DNA of 64,000 nt from the NCBI GenBank assembly GCA_035771165.1, contig JAWNZC010000286.1, positions 517,001-581,000 on the forward strand, written 5' to 3'. The DNA comes from Paragorgia papillata. Lineage: Eukaryota > Cnidaria > Anthozoa > Scleralcyonacea > Coralliidae. Positions 11,901 through 26,300 of the stretch are shown piece by piece (the stretch's first letter is position 1; each line of letters begins with the position of its first letter). The position numbers and the translations under genes are program-made. The notes under the pieces were generated by a model. That model was not told the DNA's origin. It was given only the letters and a program-made list of their open reading frames with translations, and searched no databases.

Positions 11901-14900
11901 TTGAGCTAAAAGATGGAACGAGAGGTGACACTTAAAAACTGGGAAGCAATTTTTATAATTCTATTTGAATATTATTTAATGCTTATTGACCCAGCGTGAG
12001 GTCTGTACTGTGATATTTCACTGTACATACCGAACAAGCGAGGTCAGTAAGCAGTTTATTATATGGCCTCAACGAGAACTAATTTCGGCAGCAATTTGGT
12101 TGACTTTCTTGACTTCCGCTTACTTCCGTTCGGAAGCATTTGTTGGCTTCCCTTAATTTTCATTGGTTATCCTCTTTGAAAAACAAGTTTCACTCAGACA
12201 ACAATCAATGATGAAAATTTAATGCCAATGATCAATAGAAAAACTCGGTTACAAAACTGGTGGTTTACTGGAATATACATGCAAATAAATAACAGAAGTC
12301 AGAAGATATAACATCATAGAATTCGATTAAATAACGAGGTAAGCCACATGCAACAGATCAGTGTTTTGAAATAAATATAATTTAATTATGTGAATGTTTA
12401 ACTTAAATGTCAATCTTCGTTGTCACTGTCGATAAAAACACGTCGCCTCTTCTTGCCTTCTTGCATATATTTTACTTCGCTGTTAAATATTGGAAATGAC
12501 AGTTCGAGATGCTGGCAATCAAACAAACGAATGTGTTGTTGCGTGGACCAAATTGGTCGAAAACTGATTATCCATGCAGTGATCCGCTAGCCATAGTATA
12601 GAACTGCTTTTATCTGGTATCAAATCGGTCTCGGAGTTTGAGGTTGATATGTTGGTTGTACATGTTGGTTGCTTCCTGCTCAAAACATAAGACATTTGTC
12701 GCTGATGTTGGTTGCTTGCCGATTTGTATGACTGCATGTAAACTTTCGGTGCTTTTGTGACCACTTATTTGAGCAACAAAGTTTTCTGGTGTGTTGCCGT
12801 CAGGAAGTTGGGACGGGAATGCAAGTCTTTCGTACAGAATGGTTGCCTATTTTCCAGCTGGATCGTTGAAGGCCTGCATTCTGGGCAGCTTTGGTAAGAA
12901 ACTTTCCGATTTCATTTTTGCCGAGTGGACTTTTCATGTACCAAATATCTCCGTTTTGTAGCCGTCTACCATTTCTCACTGACAAGAAAAACGGAGCATC
13001 CGGTGCATCATTTCGACAGGACGATAACTTTTAAAGATCTTAAAATACATTACAGGGCATCTCTCCGAGTCGTTGGCGTAAATTTTTGGCAGGAACGACC
13101 GTTGGTGTCCCCTTTCCTGTCCTTTTCGAGTTTTTGACCCTCGTTCGGAAAGCCAAACATGAACTCATGGCCGTCAGTTGGGTCTTTCTGAAGTTGGACA
13201 TCTCCCCAACGAAGTTTCTTGCTTTCATCTCTTGCACGAAACCCAAAATGAAGAGCTAAAAACCACCAAATTGTTCTTTGGAGAACTTCGGGTCCACTGC
13301 TTCTAAATTCTCCTTTCTTGAAATAGAGTATCTTCCTCTTCGTTGGTAAGTGCCCGAGTTGCATTTGGTTTGTTTCCTTAGTTTCCAGCTTTGTGGACTC
13401 GAGGTTTTTTCGTTTTGAAGCGAGGACTTGCCGGGACTTTTCAAACTCTCTATCTTGCAAAATGTTGATTGGTGAATTCATGCTGGTGAGGTATCTTTGT
13501 ATGCTTCTTTGTAATCCAAAGAGACTACCCGGCTCATACTCGTCACCATTAACTTTACGAACATCCATGAAAAATTTGCAGAGCAAATGATTCAATTCTT
13601 CGCGAGGTAGAAATTCCAACCTGAGTTAGTTAAGTAGCGATAGAAAAAGTTTTTAAATCAGCTGTGCTTGTATGAAATTTTCAATCTCCTGCTGGCTATT
13701 TGTCGAGCCTTCTTGGACTTCTTCTCTGTCTTCGTCTTCGTTGGGATAATAGAACTCGCTTTCCGAATGCTCACTATCACTCATTATCATGCAGTGAAAA
13801 GTAAACAATGGAACTTTAATCCTGATATTTTGAGGAGTTTGTGCCTTTTGAAGTTGTAGGGCATTATCACTTTTCGTAATGCCCTCGCATTTCCCGCGGA
13901 GGTCATTACAACAAAATCTGGACCGCAAATTAACCAATGACATTGCGTAATTCAACCGGAAGTAACCCTGGCCATATAATAATTGAAGTTATTTGAGCAA
14001 GAAAAGCGTCAGTATTTTGTTATCAAAACCATTCTCGCCAGTTTACCGTCTTTTTGCTTTTAATTGACCGATCCTAAACACTGCCTACGCGGCACTATAT
14101 GTTTTAATACAATTTAATAGTCTTCATTGTCTATACAAATATAGTTAATTCGTTCTTGATTTGATGGTTACATTTTTTACCGCCTAAAGGACAAACACTG
14201 TTGTTTATTTACTATAGTTTGTTACTGCATCTAATGTCAATAATCTTTTTTTAGTTTAATTGGCATGGACATCTTCAATCACTGTTCGAACACAGAAAGA
14301 TCAATCATTCGGAGCCAGTTGTCATTCTGGCAAATAGTTACATACCCAAAATGATAGATCTAGTTAAAGGGACTAAGAAAAGGTACGTCAGGGTCGTAAC
14401 TCCAGCGCAAATTGTTTAAATGTACATTCCACACCAGCCTCGTACCGGCATATTAAAATGTTTTTTGTTAAGCACAGTTGTCCAACTGCACATGTAATCA
14501 AGCAATCTAACCGAGGGATTATTTTTTTTCAAAAATGGCAAATTTTGAGAGTTTCAGGAGATTTGTTTGAAATGTTCAGTGAATGCTTCTGGCGTGCTGA
14601 TCTGTTCAAAATCACTAAATTATTGCTTTAGAGACACTTTAAAAATTGGAAAAAGAACACTTACTCGGTATTATTCTGACTTGTAAAATCTCCTATTCTT
14701 CTATTAAACCTCTCTTGTTGACCTGAATCGATTAGCTACCCCCGGCTACGTCCCTGCTGCAAGTTGAAAACACTATACCAACGTAGTAAATAGATTTTCT
14801 ATCCGAATTTCTTTAGCCTTTAATTTTCATTGATAGACAGGTCTTATTTTCATTTTCAAATTACGTACACTGGTGTTAAACATTGTGTGTAATACATGGT

Positions 14901-17900
14901 ATCAAACAATACATACTAGGAGTTTGAGCAGGTTGAACCATTACATTGGAGGATTGCTGAAATAAACTTATTTAATTAGGAGATATGTATATATAATGAA
15001 TGTATCTCTATCAATGAAAATTATCTAGTGGACTAGAACGGAGCTTTTATTTTTTTTAATAATTATTTTTTCTCTTTAAGCATTCTGTCAAACTACATGG
15101 TTTGGCGAACATTGAAGGAAGTTGTTCCTTTGTTGGACAGTAGGTTTCGAAGAACATACTACAAGTTTAAACAAAAAATCCAGGGGCCAACTTCCCAGAA
15201 ACCTCGTCGCAAGACTTGTTACAGTTACGTAGACAACATTTTAGGACCTCTTCTTGGTGCACTCTTCGTTCGAAAGAATTTTAGTCCGGAAAGCAAAGCA
15301 AAGGTAATTGATTTATTCTATTATTTTGCCCATATTATAAAGTCTATTTATCTACATTTAATAGACCTTTCCGCACGGAGTGCGTGGATAACGCGTTGCG
15401 AGATTTGATTGGTTCTCACAAAACTTCGGGCATCCAAAACTTCGGACAACTTTGGAACTTAAGATCCCCAGTTTACATTACATATATATTACCTTTTTTT
15501 CTGTCAGTTCAAATTTGTTTACAAAAGGATTGAATAAGATATAAAAGGGTTAAAATATTAAAAGATGGGACTCATTAGATATTTTCTACTCACTGATAAA
15601 GTTCCCAAAGTAACGGCCCCCGTTACTTTCGGGATTAGCGCCCGGCGGGGCCGCTACTTTCGGGTAATGCCGTTACTTGGAGGGGGGAGGGGCACTTGTC
15701 GGGTAGCAAAAACGTACTGGTATTACAGCTGGATATTCATGATGCAAATGCAAATGAATTACCACACGTACACACGCTTATTTGTCGAGTTTGTTTCTGT
15801 TTAGTTATACAAGAACACGAATTTGGACTGTGTATTTGAAACCTTACGTTACATGCATACACGTGTTTATATACAATGGGTTAAGAGGCTTTCAGAGTTT
15901 ATGGTTAGAGGAATCGTGTCAGTCTATTACTATTTGTAAGCGTCTTTTTCAGATAAAAGGCTATATTGGTTAAATATAACGCGTTACTTTTTGTAGTCGT
16001 TACTTTCGAAGGGATCGCTACTTTCGGAAATTATTATAGAGGTCTCGATAATTGCCCATTACTATCGGGTAGTCGTTCCTCCTGGGGCTGCTACTTTGGG
16101 AACTCTGGGCTATTATACTATACGAAGGATGCTTTGGCTATTCCACACTACAGCAATCTATATTTCGTAAAAAATAACATATGCATATATACAATCAATA
16201 AAATGCATACCATAAGCTTTTGTTAATATTTGAATCTAGAAGGAAACACCATTACTGTTACCATTGGAAGATGGACTACTGTCGCTGAGTAACTCAAACT
16301 AAAATGTGTACATTTGTATGGCTAACTAGCAGGGCTGTCCTCAGAAAATTTTGCAGGGGGGGGTTGTTCGCTCAATTTTGCCGACTGCCACATAATCGTC
16401 ACTCGTCAGTACTAGTACTCGCCGAGTCTGGCTGCTGGCTTGTGGCGACTGCCGACTGAAATCTCTTGGCTGCCGACTATAGGACAAATAAAGCAATTCT
16501 TTATTTGGTATATGGTTTATAGCACCATAAACTTTATTTTGACAATATTCTGTAAGGAAATAAAAACAAGTATATGTAAATGTTCAAAATTTACAGTGTA
16601 TGAATTGTTTGTATCTCTCTAATAGTACAAAATATTTTTTTGTGTTCTTCTCTGAATATCTTCCACCACCACTAACAGATGATGATTGATGGTTGTCTTT
16701 TTTGTTCCCGGTACCCTTTAATCTCAAAATTTACCCCTTCAATCGAGGACACGTTGCATCTGCAAATAAATGTTCGTACTGTCCTGCATATATAGGCTTA
16801 TGGACCGGAAATGTGGGCAGTGTTTTGGATATAGAGCAAAGTGAAAAGGTGGTTAACTTTGAAATTTATTCTGAGTAATGGCAGTCCCATGCGAAAAGTT
16901 CATTGCAATGCGGTCCATGGATTGGTCCCGTTGGCGGTCCCGTTGAAGCTATTTGATCATAAATGATACAAAACTATGCATAATTATGTTTCACGAGGAA
17001 TGTTTAAGAAAAGCAATCAACCAAGCATTGGGAACGAGGTTGGATTAGATCGTGTGTCTGTATGTCTGATGATAATTTAGCACGTGTATTTTTTATTTGA
17101 GTATGACATATTTTAGTCCATCTCCCTACAATTTTGCACCGAACATGTATTATACAATACGTGTTTTGTGTATGCCACCCTTGTTTAAAATAATCCTTTA
17201 ATCAAGGTCGAAGATATGATGTCCAAAATTATTCAGGCGTTTAAAGAAAACGCCAAAGAGGAGCATTGGTTAAGCAAGAAAAGTGAGAAGGCCGTTAGGG
17301 ATAAGGTATGGTAATGTTCATTATCATAATGATTAATAATTGGGTGCTATTTTGTATATCACATCTACTACTAATGATAAATGTGCTTGGTGTTATGTGA
17401 CAGACGTTTGGTAGGCGAGTGTCAATCTCGAATAGTCAGGGATCGAATCTGGAACATTCTATAATTATAATGACCGATTATAGCTAGATACTCTAACAAT
17501 TGACCTACAACTAAGCTTGAACGGAGAGCGATTCATGGTTGCAAATTCGTAGTCACGTATACTTGCAATGGACAGGCAAACGCGTCAACATGGGTTATTG
17601 GGAAAGAACACAGTTTGGCTAATAATATATATTACTCAGGACAAGGTTTCAACCTCTTAAAGTGGCACTATGACGAGAAAATCGTGTATCTAATTTTGAT
17701 TTCAGTAAAATATAATTTTCAAATGATGAATACAGGCGTTTTCAGTTTCTCGATATATTGCCTCTTTCTCGAGATATTCAGGTTTCTGAAACATGTAGAT
17801 TAGGTGCCTTGTGACGTCATTATTTTACTCACACAGGCTAAATAAGATTTACAAAATGAATGATATATCTGAAACTAAGAGGTAGAAATAATTAAAACTT

Positions 17901-20121
17901 TGCACACGAATAGTTATGGGAAAATACACTCCAACGTTCGCCAGTTCGCATTGTGTTGTTTCCATGCATACCGTCTGCAAACAGGCGCATTCCATTTGTA
18001 AAAAAATGTCTATTTTTTCTCCATAAAACAACTTTTACTGCAATACATTGACATGAATATTTGTAGATGTCAGCAGGGCACTGCGCCTTGCTCTCCCCCC
18101 CTGTAAATTAGAATGATTTAGGTCACGTGGAGAAGTTTGAGAGACGAGCGAGGAAAAAGGACAAGTGACAAGTGAGGATTGGATGATTGTAATTTTTGTA
18201 AACTTCGAAATGGAATCAGTTTATAATAAAAACTATAACTAGTCAAGTCTGATTTATTTACGGGTGTAACATAGACACACAGATATTGTATTTCGAAGTT
18301 TCAATCGTCATATTCTTTGGAAAAAACCCATAAAATAAATATTTTAATTATTTTAGTAAAAAGGCTCGCGTTTCTAAACGGTTTCCGTTAGCAACAACAT
18401 GATGCGCACAGTGGAGTGTACTTTAATGATAGTTAGAATTATTCCTTCCTGCTATTTGCATAGATGTTAGTCATTTTGTTAATCTCATTTTGTCTACATG
18501 TATGAGTAAATGACGTTTCAAGGCACCTAATTTACATGTTTCACAAGTTCAAGTTCAAGTTCAAGAACTTGAACTTGAACTGAACTTGTTTCACAAACCT
18601 GAACTGATCTCGAGAAAGAGACAATATATTGAGAAACTGAGAACGCCGGTATTCATCATTTGGACTAATTATATTTTACTGAAATCAAAATTAGATATTC
18701 GATTTCCTCGTCATAGTGCCACTTTAATGGACACGTGAAGTCTGAAAACTGTGTGCATTTTATGTGTACTATATATAGTTTTAAAAATAAAATCTAAAGA
18801 GTTTCTTTGACTTCTTTTCTGTTGAATATAGATCAATGCGGCGATGATCAAAGTTGGCTATCCTAATTATTTATGGGATGAGAAGAAATTTGCAGAGAGA
18901 TACGACTCTGTAAGTTTTTCAACAATGCAAGTTTTACCTAATTATCTATATAGATGAATTAGGGATATGCGAGATTTCTATCGGCTTTTTTTCTGTATTA
19001 CTGCAATAAATTTCAACCTCGGGCTAAAAGCCATGCATTGGGTAAAAATTTCATCGCTTGAAATGTTGAAAATTGAGCGTTTAAAATTTTGTCAACCGCA
19101 TCAGCAACATTAACGTGCAGCCTTGCGATGAGTACATTTTAACAACAAGTAATGATTCACAAGCAGAATTTGGAAAAAATTCAAAAATTATAATTTAAGT
19201 AGGGTCGGTTGCGGAACATTGGTGGTTCCACGTGCAGATCAAAATTGGGGTTGTTATCGTTCGATGATGTTACTTTTTCAAATTTTTGGCTTTTAGTTAC
19301 CATAATTAGTATCTCAAAACAATGAGTTTCAACTCTTTTTTTATAATCATGTTTTTTTTCTTTTAATCGTTTTCATTTTTCTGCGCTATGTTCCAATTCG
19401 TGACGTATAGACAAGGGTAGGAAGGGGCGACTTTCATTGTGCAAAATGGCGAATTAGTATTTTTTTTTTCTGGCTCACATTAAGGATAACGGACTACTAA
19501 TCATTCTTACTTGCAGAGGGACGCAGTCTCGTACCTAGGCGTTTAAAAGAAGCTGCGCGGAGCGCGCAAGGATGGTGTGGGCGAAACTGCATTTGGGGCT
19601 TTTTAGCCGTAAAATCAACCCATATACATCTTGTGTGTGTTCCGTTGTCTGAACTGTGTCGTATTGCGGCTGCCTAATCGCCTTTAATATACCTCGACAC
19701 GGCCACGTTTATCTGAAACTGAGGTTGGAATATGGCCAAGTATAGAAAGGCGCATTTGCTGGAGAAATTTTAATTTTTTTATACACTGAACTACAGTTTC
19801 AAACTTCACGTTGCTGCTTAATTTTTATCACGAATTTTATAATCATTATAATTGTATCATTCAAAACAACATCTTGTACGGACATTAGTTCATGATCAAC
19901 TAGAAATAATTACGTATGTGAAAGCTTTAATTTACAAATAAACTTTTAAACCAATTTCTTTAGCTGTACATTCATGAAGGACGTTGGTTTGATAATATTG
20001 TTAATACAGACAGATTTTCTCTGCAACAAACGTTTGCCAAATTAGGAAAAAATAAAAGCAAAGATCAGTAAGTAAATAATTCTATGTTGCATGACAAGAA
20101 TGCTTTGAAAAAGTAGATGAA

Positions 20122-20208
<87 letters not shown>

Positions 20209-20233
20209 ATAGATAGATAAATAAATTAATTAA

Positions 20234-20312
<79 letters not shown>

Positions 20313-20332
20313 ATATATAAATAAATAAATAA

Positions 20333-20399
<67 letters not shown>

Positions 20400-23300
20400 A
20401 CGAACGAACAAACAAACAAACAAACAAGCAAACGAATGAATGAATGAATGAGTAAATAAATTAATACATTTATAAATATACTATAATATACACACTGTCA
20501 GCTTTCCACTTGCTATTAGTCATCGCGTGCTTGGTACTTTTTTTAAACCTAGTTGGATTACAGTTCCCCATTTGGTCAACGCTTTTTATGTCATCACAAA
20601 GAATGAAGTTGGTATGTTTGAATTTGTGAATTATATATTATATATAGTTAGTTATCTTTAGTTGTCTTTGTCGGTTTAACCGTGTAAATGGGGTAATACG
20701 TTTGATCGGTTCATCGTTAGAAATGTTGGCATTATTATATACTTTTATTTCTGAGATTTAATATGGACTTCCTAACCGGTAAATAACATAATATGATTTT
20801 GATCATTCTTTTTATCATTCTAATTATAATGTGCATCATGCTATAACTAAACAGGCAACAAAAAATAAAACTTTGTTTTGTCTAATATACATTTTAAAAT
20901 ATAAAATTTTATATATATTCTTAATTTTGATTCGCTGCTAGCAGTGCAGTACATGCATGGGCGATGTAATTGAAAGCCTGCAATAATAGGCTTGGAGTAA
21001 TTGGCTTTTGATGTTGCGTTGTCCTTGCCAAAATTGTTTTCTTTCTGTGTATTTATGTTTGTAATATTAATGTATACGTATACCTGGCATAGCTAATAAA
21101 ATACAATAAAATAAAATAAAATAAAATACTTTGTCAGCTACTATTTTCATGCATTTCGTAGTTATTCCTGCTGGTATTCTACAGCCACCGTTCTTTTATC
21201 CAGACGTTATTCCAAGGTAAACTAAAATAAAGTGCCTATGAAATGAAAAATTGATTTATAAATCAATTCTCTGATTTGAAAGTAGTTTTGGGATTATAAA
21301 GATTGGCGTTGATAACTCTTTCGTATCTCACTTCGTTCTTGAGATATTGAAATTTGTTTGATATGGAAATTTAACCTCTTGACGTCATACGTGCATAATG
21401 ACTTACTGAAAAAAATTATATATCTTTTCAATTATCTAACGAAATCACTTGAAATATCGCATGCGTAGTGTTGTTACAGACACGCTGTACAGAATTAGTT
21501 TCATGTAATTTGGTTTGATAATAGTACAAAAATATATAACATATATCTGACATACATTATGCACGTGTGACGTCAAGTTTCCATATCAAACAAATCTCAA
21601 TATCTCAAAAACGAAGTGAGATTTCGGACAACAGTAAATTGTTGTTCTTCATTATTTTAAGGGTTATTTCAAATAAGACAAACTTAATTTTCGCTTCATA
21701 GGCACTTTAAAGAAAAGAAATTAAAATTTATGCATTTGCTATAAATTAATCATGGCCAGAAATTGCGGACATTTGAGCCAGCGCTGACTGTACAGCAGCC
21801 TTTCGCAGAGTTCCCTATAAACTCCTCGGTGACCCCTACAATCGCTCACCGCTTCTCTATTTCGGTATGAAATGAAATATGGCTTCCCGTGCAGAATTTT
21901 ACGAGGTGGAAAAAATCATAGAAATCACACTCTTACAACTTGTGCACTTTGCCTCACTACAAGCTCTTCTCAGTCTACCTTTATTTGTACTCGGTAATGC
22001 CTGATGAAAGCGTTCAGAATTTGAACGTACGAGTAGGGTCGTAACACTTCTCCATCTTTGAGATCACGCCAACTTCTAAGCTGCTGCAGTGGAATATTTA
22101 TTGTGAACGCTATTTTTTCTTCCGACACACTTCTCTTTTTGACGTGATTTGAACAGTGATTTGTAGACAATACAACTTTCTGCTTGAATTGTGATAAACT
22201 GAACGCTTTTAGTATATTAATATGGTCGGTCGAGTGTGACATGTTAAAAACATAAAAATTCGCGGGATTTTGCAACCGGAAGTAAAAGTGCAACGCGTTT
22301 ATAAGCTGTCCAGGCTGACTGGTTTACTTCATTCTCCGTGGCATTAGAAAGCCCGGGTTCTAAGGTTTATTTTGGTATCAAACATGGCGGCAGAATCTGG
22401 AAAATCACAGTTTTTCTAGCGAAAGGTTACGACTACTTTCGCTATTTCTGGTATATATGGCGAGCTGTTTGATTCACTTGTCTGTCTTCGACTTTTGTAT
22501 TTTCTATCTCCAAAATGTACGCTGTTAATGGTCATAAATCTGGCTGAAAATCTCAGTGTGTACTAAAGATTATGTTGGCTTCGAGGAACGAACTCGGCAC
22601 ACTTACTCCAGTTTAAGGATGTTCGACCAGCGACTGTTAAAGCTGATGACTTGTAAGATGTTTTCGATTTCTGTACAAGGGATTCACAAGCACAGATTGC
22701 AAATTTGAATGTAAGATTGTACCGTGAATTTTACGACATTTTGAGTTAAAATACTATCTATGAGATTTGAATTATGTTCTAGAAGAAGAAACCAACACGG
22801 CAAATAATTCAACGGCCCATTCAATTGCTTTTATTTTGAAATGTTTTTTCTTTTCTATACATTTTCCTATCAGCGCAGACGCCATTTTAGTAACGAAATA
22901 CGCACATGCGCATTGTCGATGTCCGCAATTTCTGGCCATGTATTGTTAGTATTTGTTATAACAACTCAACCTCGTCCCCAGGGCCATTTGTGGGGGCTGT
23001 GCCAATATGGCGGCCAAGAACAAATGGCCCTGGCACAGGCTGAGCTATCACCACATCTGATTGGTCGAGATAACATTGGATGTTTTTAGGTGTTCTAATT
23101 GGTGGAAACAAGGCGGGCGGCAGGCTAACTCGGGGGCATTTGTTTATTGGCTCAAATTATATTAAATAAGTGATACCAGAATTTCCGGCTGTTAAAAACA
23201 ACTTCAAATTAAAATGAATGAAAATGTGAGGAAAGCTGGCGAAACACCCGTAAAAACGTCGGAAGAATATGTAATGATGGGTCGTGTCGTCTCTGTGCCC

Positions 23301-26300
23301 TGGCTGCCATACAACGAAGTCCATGGGACGGCAATTTAGAGTGTTTTCTAAATCGGGCGAACGAAAGACTTGGCGAACAAAGTCAAAAAGTATTTTGGCT
23401 GCGAAAGGAAAGTACAACACAGGGCAGAATTTACGTGTTTGGCCATTGAGAAGCAGGCTTTTTTCAAACAAGAATTCTCCATTAAATGTTTTTCAAAACG
23501 GTGAATTGAATCCACCGAAAACTCACGAAAACAAGGCGGCCCGGCCAGACAACGGCAATCCAGTTTCTTGCGAATTTGGTACAACGGTGAAGCAAATGAT
23601 AAATAATAAGCATTTACGGATATTTATTAAAAGTGTATTTATTTTAATAATTCGACAATGTATTTGGAAATTAATGTTTTAATTGTTTTCATTTTGGGTC
23701 AGTCAAGCTGAACTAAATATTCAGAAAAGATTGAGCCTGACTAGGCGCGATAAACTTAGTGAAGACTGGGTCCGAGTAAAAAAATGAGTCAAAATATGGC
23801 TCATTTTTTGCAGCCTGTGCCAGGGCCATTTGTTACCGCCATTTTGTTTTTGGCCGCCATCTTGGCCCAGCCCCCACAAATGGCCCTGGGGTCGAGGTTG
23901 ATAACAACTTATATAACAGTAATATATAAAACTTATATAACATAATTGTATTACATTATGCCTGACTGCAAACTAAATTATAATATTTTATAGATCAATC
24001 AGTTATGGAGCAATTGGTCACGTCCTGGGCCATGAGCTGACACATGGTTTTGATGATACAGGTATATCACTTGCATTAATATATATTGAATATTTAATAA
24101 CTTCTTTGAATGTTTGCATGGTGAATTCTTTGAATGCTTTTATTATATTGAAGTGAATGCAATTAAAGTGTTCTTGAAGTAAAAACGTATGCAAATCTAT
24201 TGTTTTTAGGCATAGTTGTTGATTTGGTACGTCATGAGGTATTATTACAGAAAAACTAAACTTCTCCAAAAATAAGCACGGCTCTATTTTAAGAGCGGAC
24301 AAACATTTTGCTTACTTAAAGTGCATATGGCATGAAAATTAAGTTTGTCTTATTTGAATGAACACTTAAAATGATAGAGTAACATTTTTTGAAGTTTCTG
24401 GTTTTCTTGCTTCGTTCTTGAGATATTTCCGTTTGTTTGATATATAAATATCAAATGTTGTGACGTACGCGTGCGTATAATGTACGGAAGAAAGGCATTG
24501 ATCCGAAGAGCCAGGTGGAAGATGAAATCAATTGGGCCTTCAAGATTTCCAATTCACGACTGCGCGAAATAACGCAATCACTTCCTATTCGAGACTTTTG
24601 TAATATTCAAGTTCTAAAATTCACCGCACATATATGCAGACTGGATAACAGCGCACTTCAGAAGGTTGTACATGTCTTGTTTGATAGGAGAACGCCTAAG
24701 GTAGTATGTAGTAAGATCGAGTCACTACTAGATATAGACGCAACGCAGGCGAGACGAATGATGATGAACTCGAATGACTTTATGCGACTGCTGAAGAGTA
24801 GATTTCCAATCTACTTCGTCAGACAGCCAAGAGGGAAACAATGTGCCAAGAGGGAAACAATGATGATGATGATGAATGAATTAGCGGAGGAGGTTATATA
24901 TCTTTGATATAATCAAACTAAACTACTTGAAATCCTCCATATATTTGGTGTTGTGGGAGAAACACACGCACACGCCTCCTTCAACTTATAAGCAAATATA
25001 TATAGCTTTTCCCGATAAATCATTATGCACGTGTACATCACAACATTTGACATTTACATATCCAAACAAACTGAAATATCTCAAGGAAACCAAAAACTGC
25101 AAAAGATGTTACTCTGTAATTTTAAGTGTTCTTTCAAATAAGATAAACTTAATTTTCATGTCATATGCACTTTAAGGAAAGAATAATTTTTAATGAACAA
25201 AATAAAGCTTGCTTTCTGTTGTTTTGTGTCTGACATGATTCATGGTTTTGCGTGTTTCATTAAAGAGTCTGAAATGAAAAATATTACGTTTGTCCTATTT
25301 AGAGGAGCTCTTAAAATGATATAGTAACACCTTGTACTTTGTTTTCTATATCTCACTTCGTTCTTGAGAAAATCAGACTTACTTGATATGCAAACAACTT
25401 ACTGCATACGTCACATTGCATGCGTTTATTGTAAAATTACATATCAACAGTGACAAATTGACATATATATGCAGTGGGTTATTTGCATGTCAAACAAGTC
25501 TTATTTTTGCAAGAAGAAAGTGGGGTATGGAAAAACTGTTTAAGATATTACTTTATTATTTTAAGAATTCCTCCAAATAAGACAAACTTAATTTTCATTT
25601 CACAGACACTTTAAGCTGTGGATCGATGGGTGCGCTTAGAAAGTTAGGAGAACACTAAAAATCTAGAGTTGCTATTTGCTTGAGTAACTTTCACGCATAT
25701 ATATTTTTGTAGTGTCCCAATTTTTGCGTGCATCCATAACTCGATGGAGCACGCCAAACCATTCTTAAATGTACACAAATTGTATTTTAGCATGTTTGCA
25801 GAATTTTTAACTCAATTCAATTCCTCGCGGAGGGTAAAATTTTGCGAACAAGGCTAGTTTTATGGCTACAGATTGAAATCAATTTTTGAACAATTTCTTT
25901 TAATTTGTTACGCTCACTAGTAAGAAAGGCTATTTTTATGTTATTTTGATGACCTATCTCAAACAAGTTATCTAACCTTACACAGTAAGTCGATTTACCG
26001 CAAACCTTTGCGCTCCCCTGACCCACTAACAGGTTTACACTACGGCCTACGGTGTATAATAGGGAAGCTACGAATTTCACAATAATTGTCAAAGGATGTT
26101 GTCGCGACAGGCTTATCGCAAGGCTGTTCACAGGTTGTAACAATGCTGTTCGTTCAACAAGCCGCTAATGTATCAACCTGTTAACAACTTGTTAAAAGTA
26201 GAGCGCTAACAAGACATCTCAACAATTATTTTTAATTGTAGGACGTAAATTCGATAATTCTGGAGAAATCATTGGTAATGGTACCGGCTGGAGTCAACTA

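Noticed and set aside
12519..13955. Domesticated DUF3504 host gene
   Set aside because: Several frameshifts and stops, and short repeats that share its ends, indicate a dead Crypton instead.
20042..20431. Membrane-protein-like frames rich in Leu, Phe, Ile and Tyr
   Set aside because: They are translations of the (AAAT)n microsatellite in all frames.
21970..22293. 107-codon minus-strand ORF
   Set aside because: It lies inside a TIR element and contains no recognised domain; I cannot exclude a small element-encoded protein.
23284..23682. 132-codon plus-strand ORF
   Set aside because: It lies inside a TIR element, overlaps other open frames on both strands, and shows no domain.
24515..24907. 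Host death-domain-like or helical protein
   Set aside because: The Leu/Ile-rich pattern with [10 protein letters not shown] and DATQARR resembles the tail of a LINE ORF2, and it lies inside a MITE.
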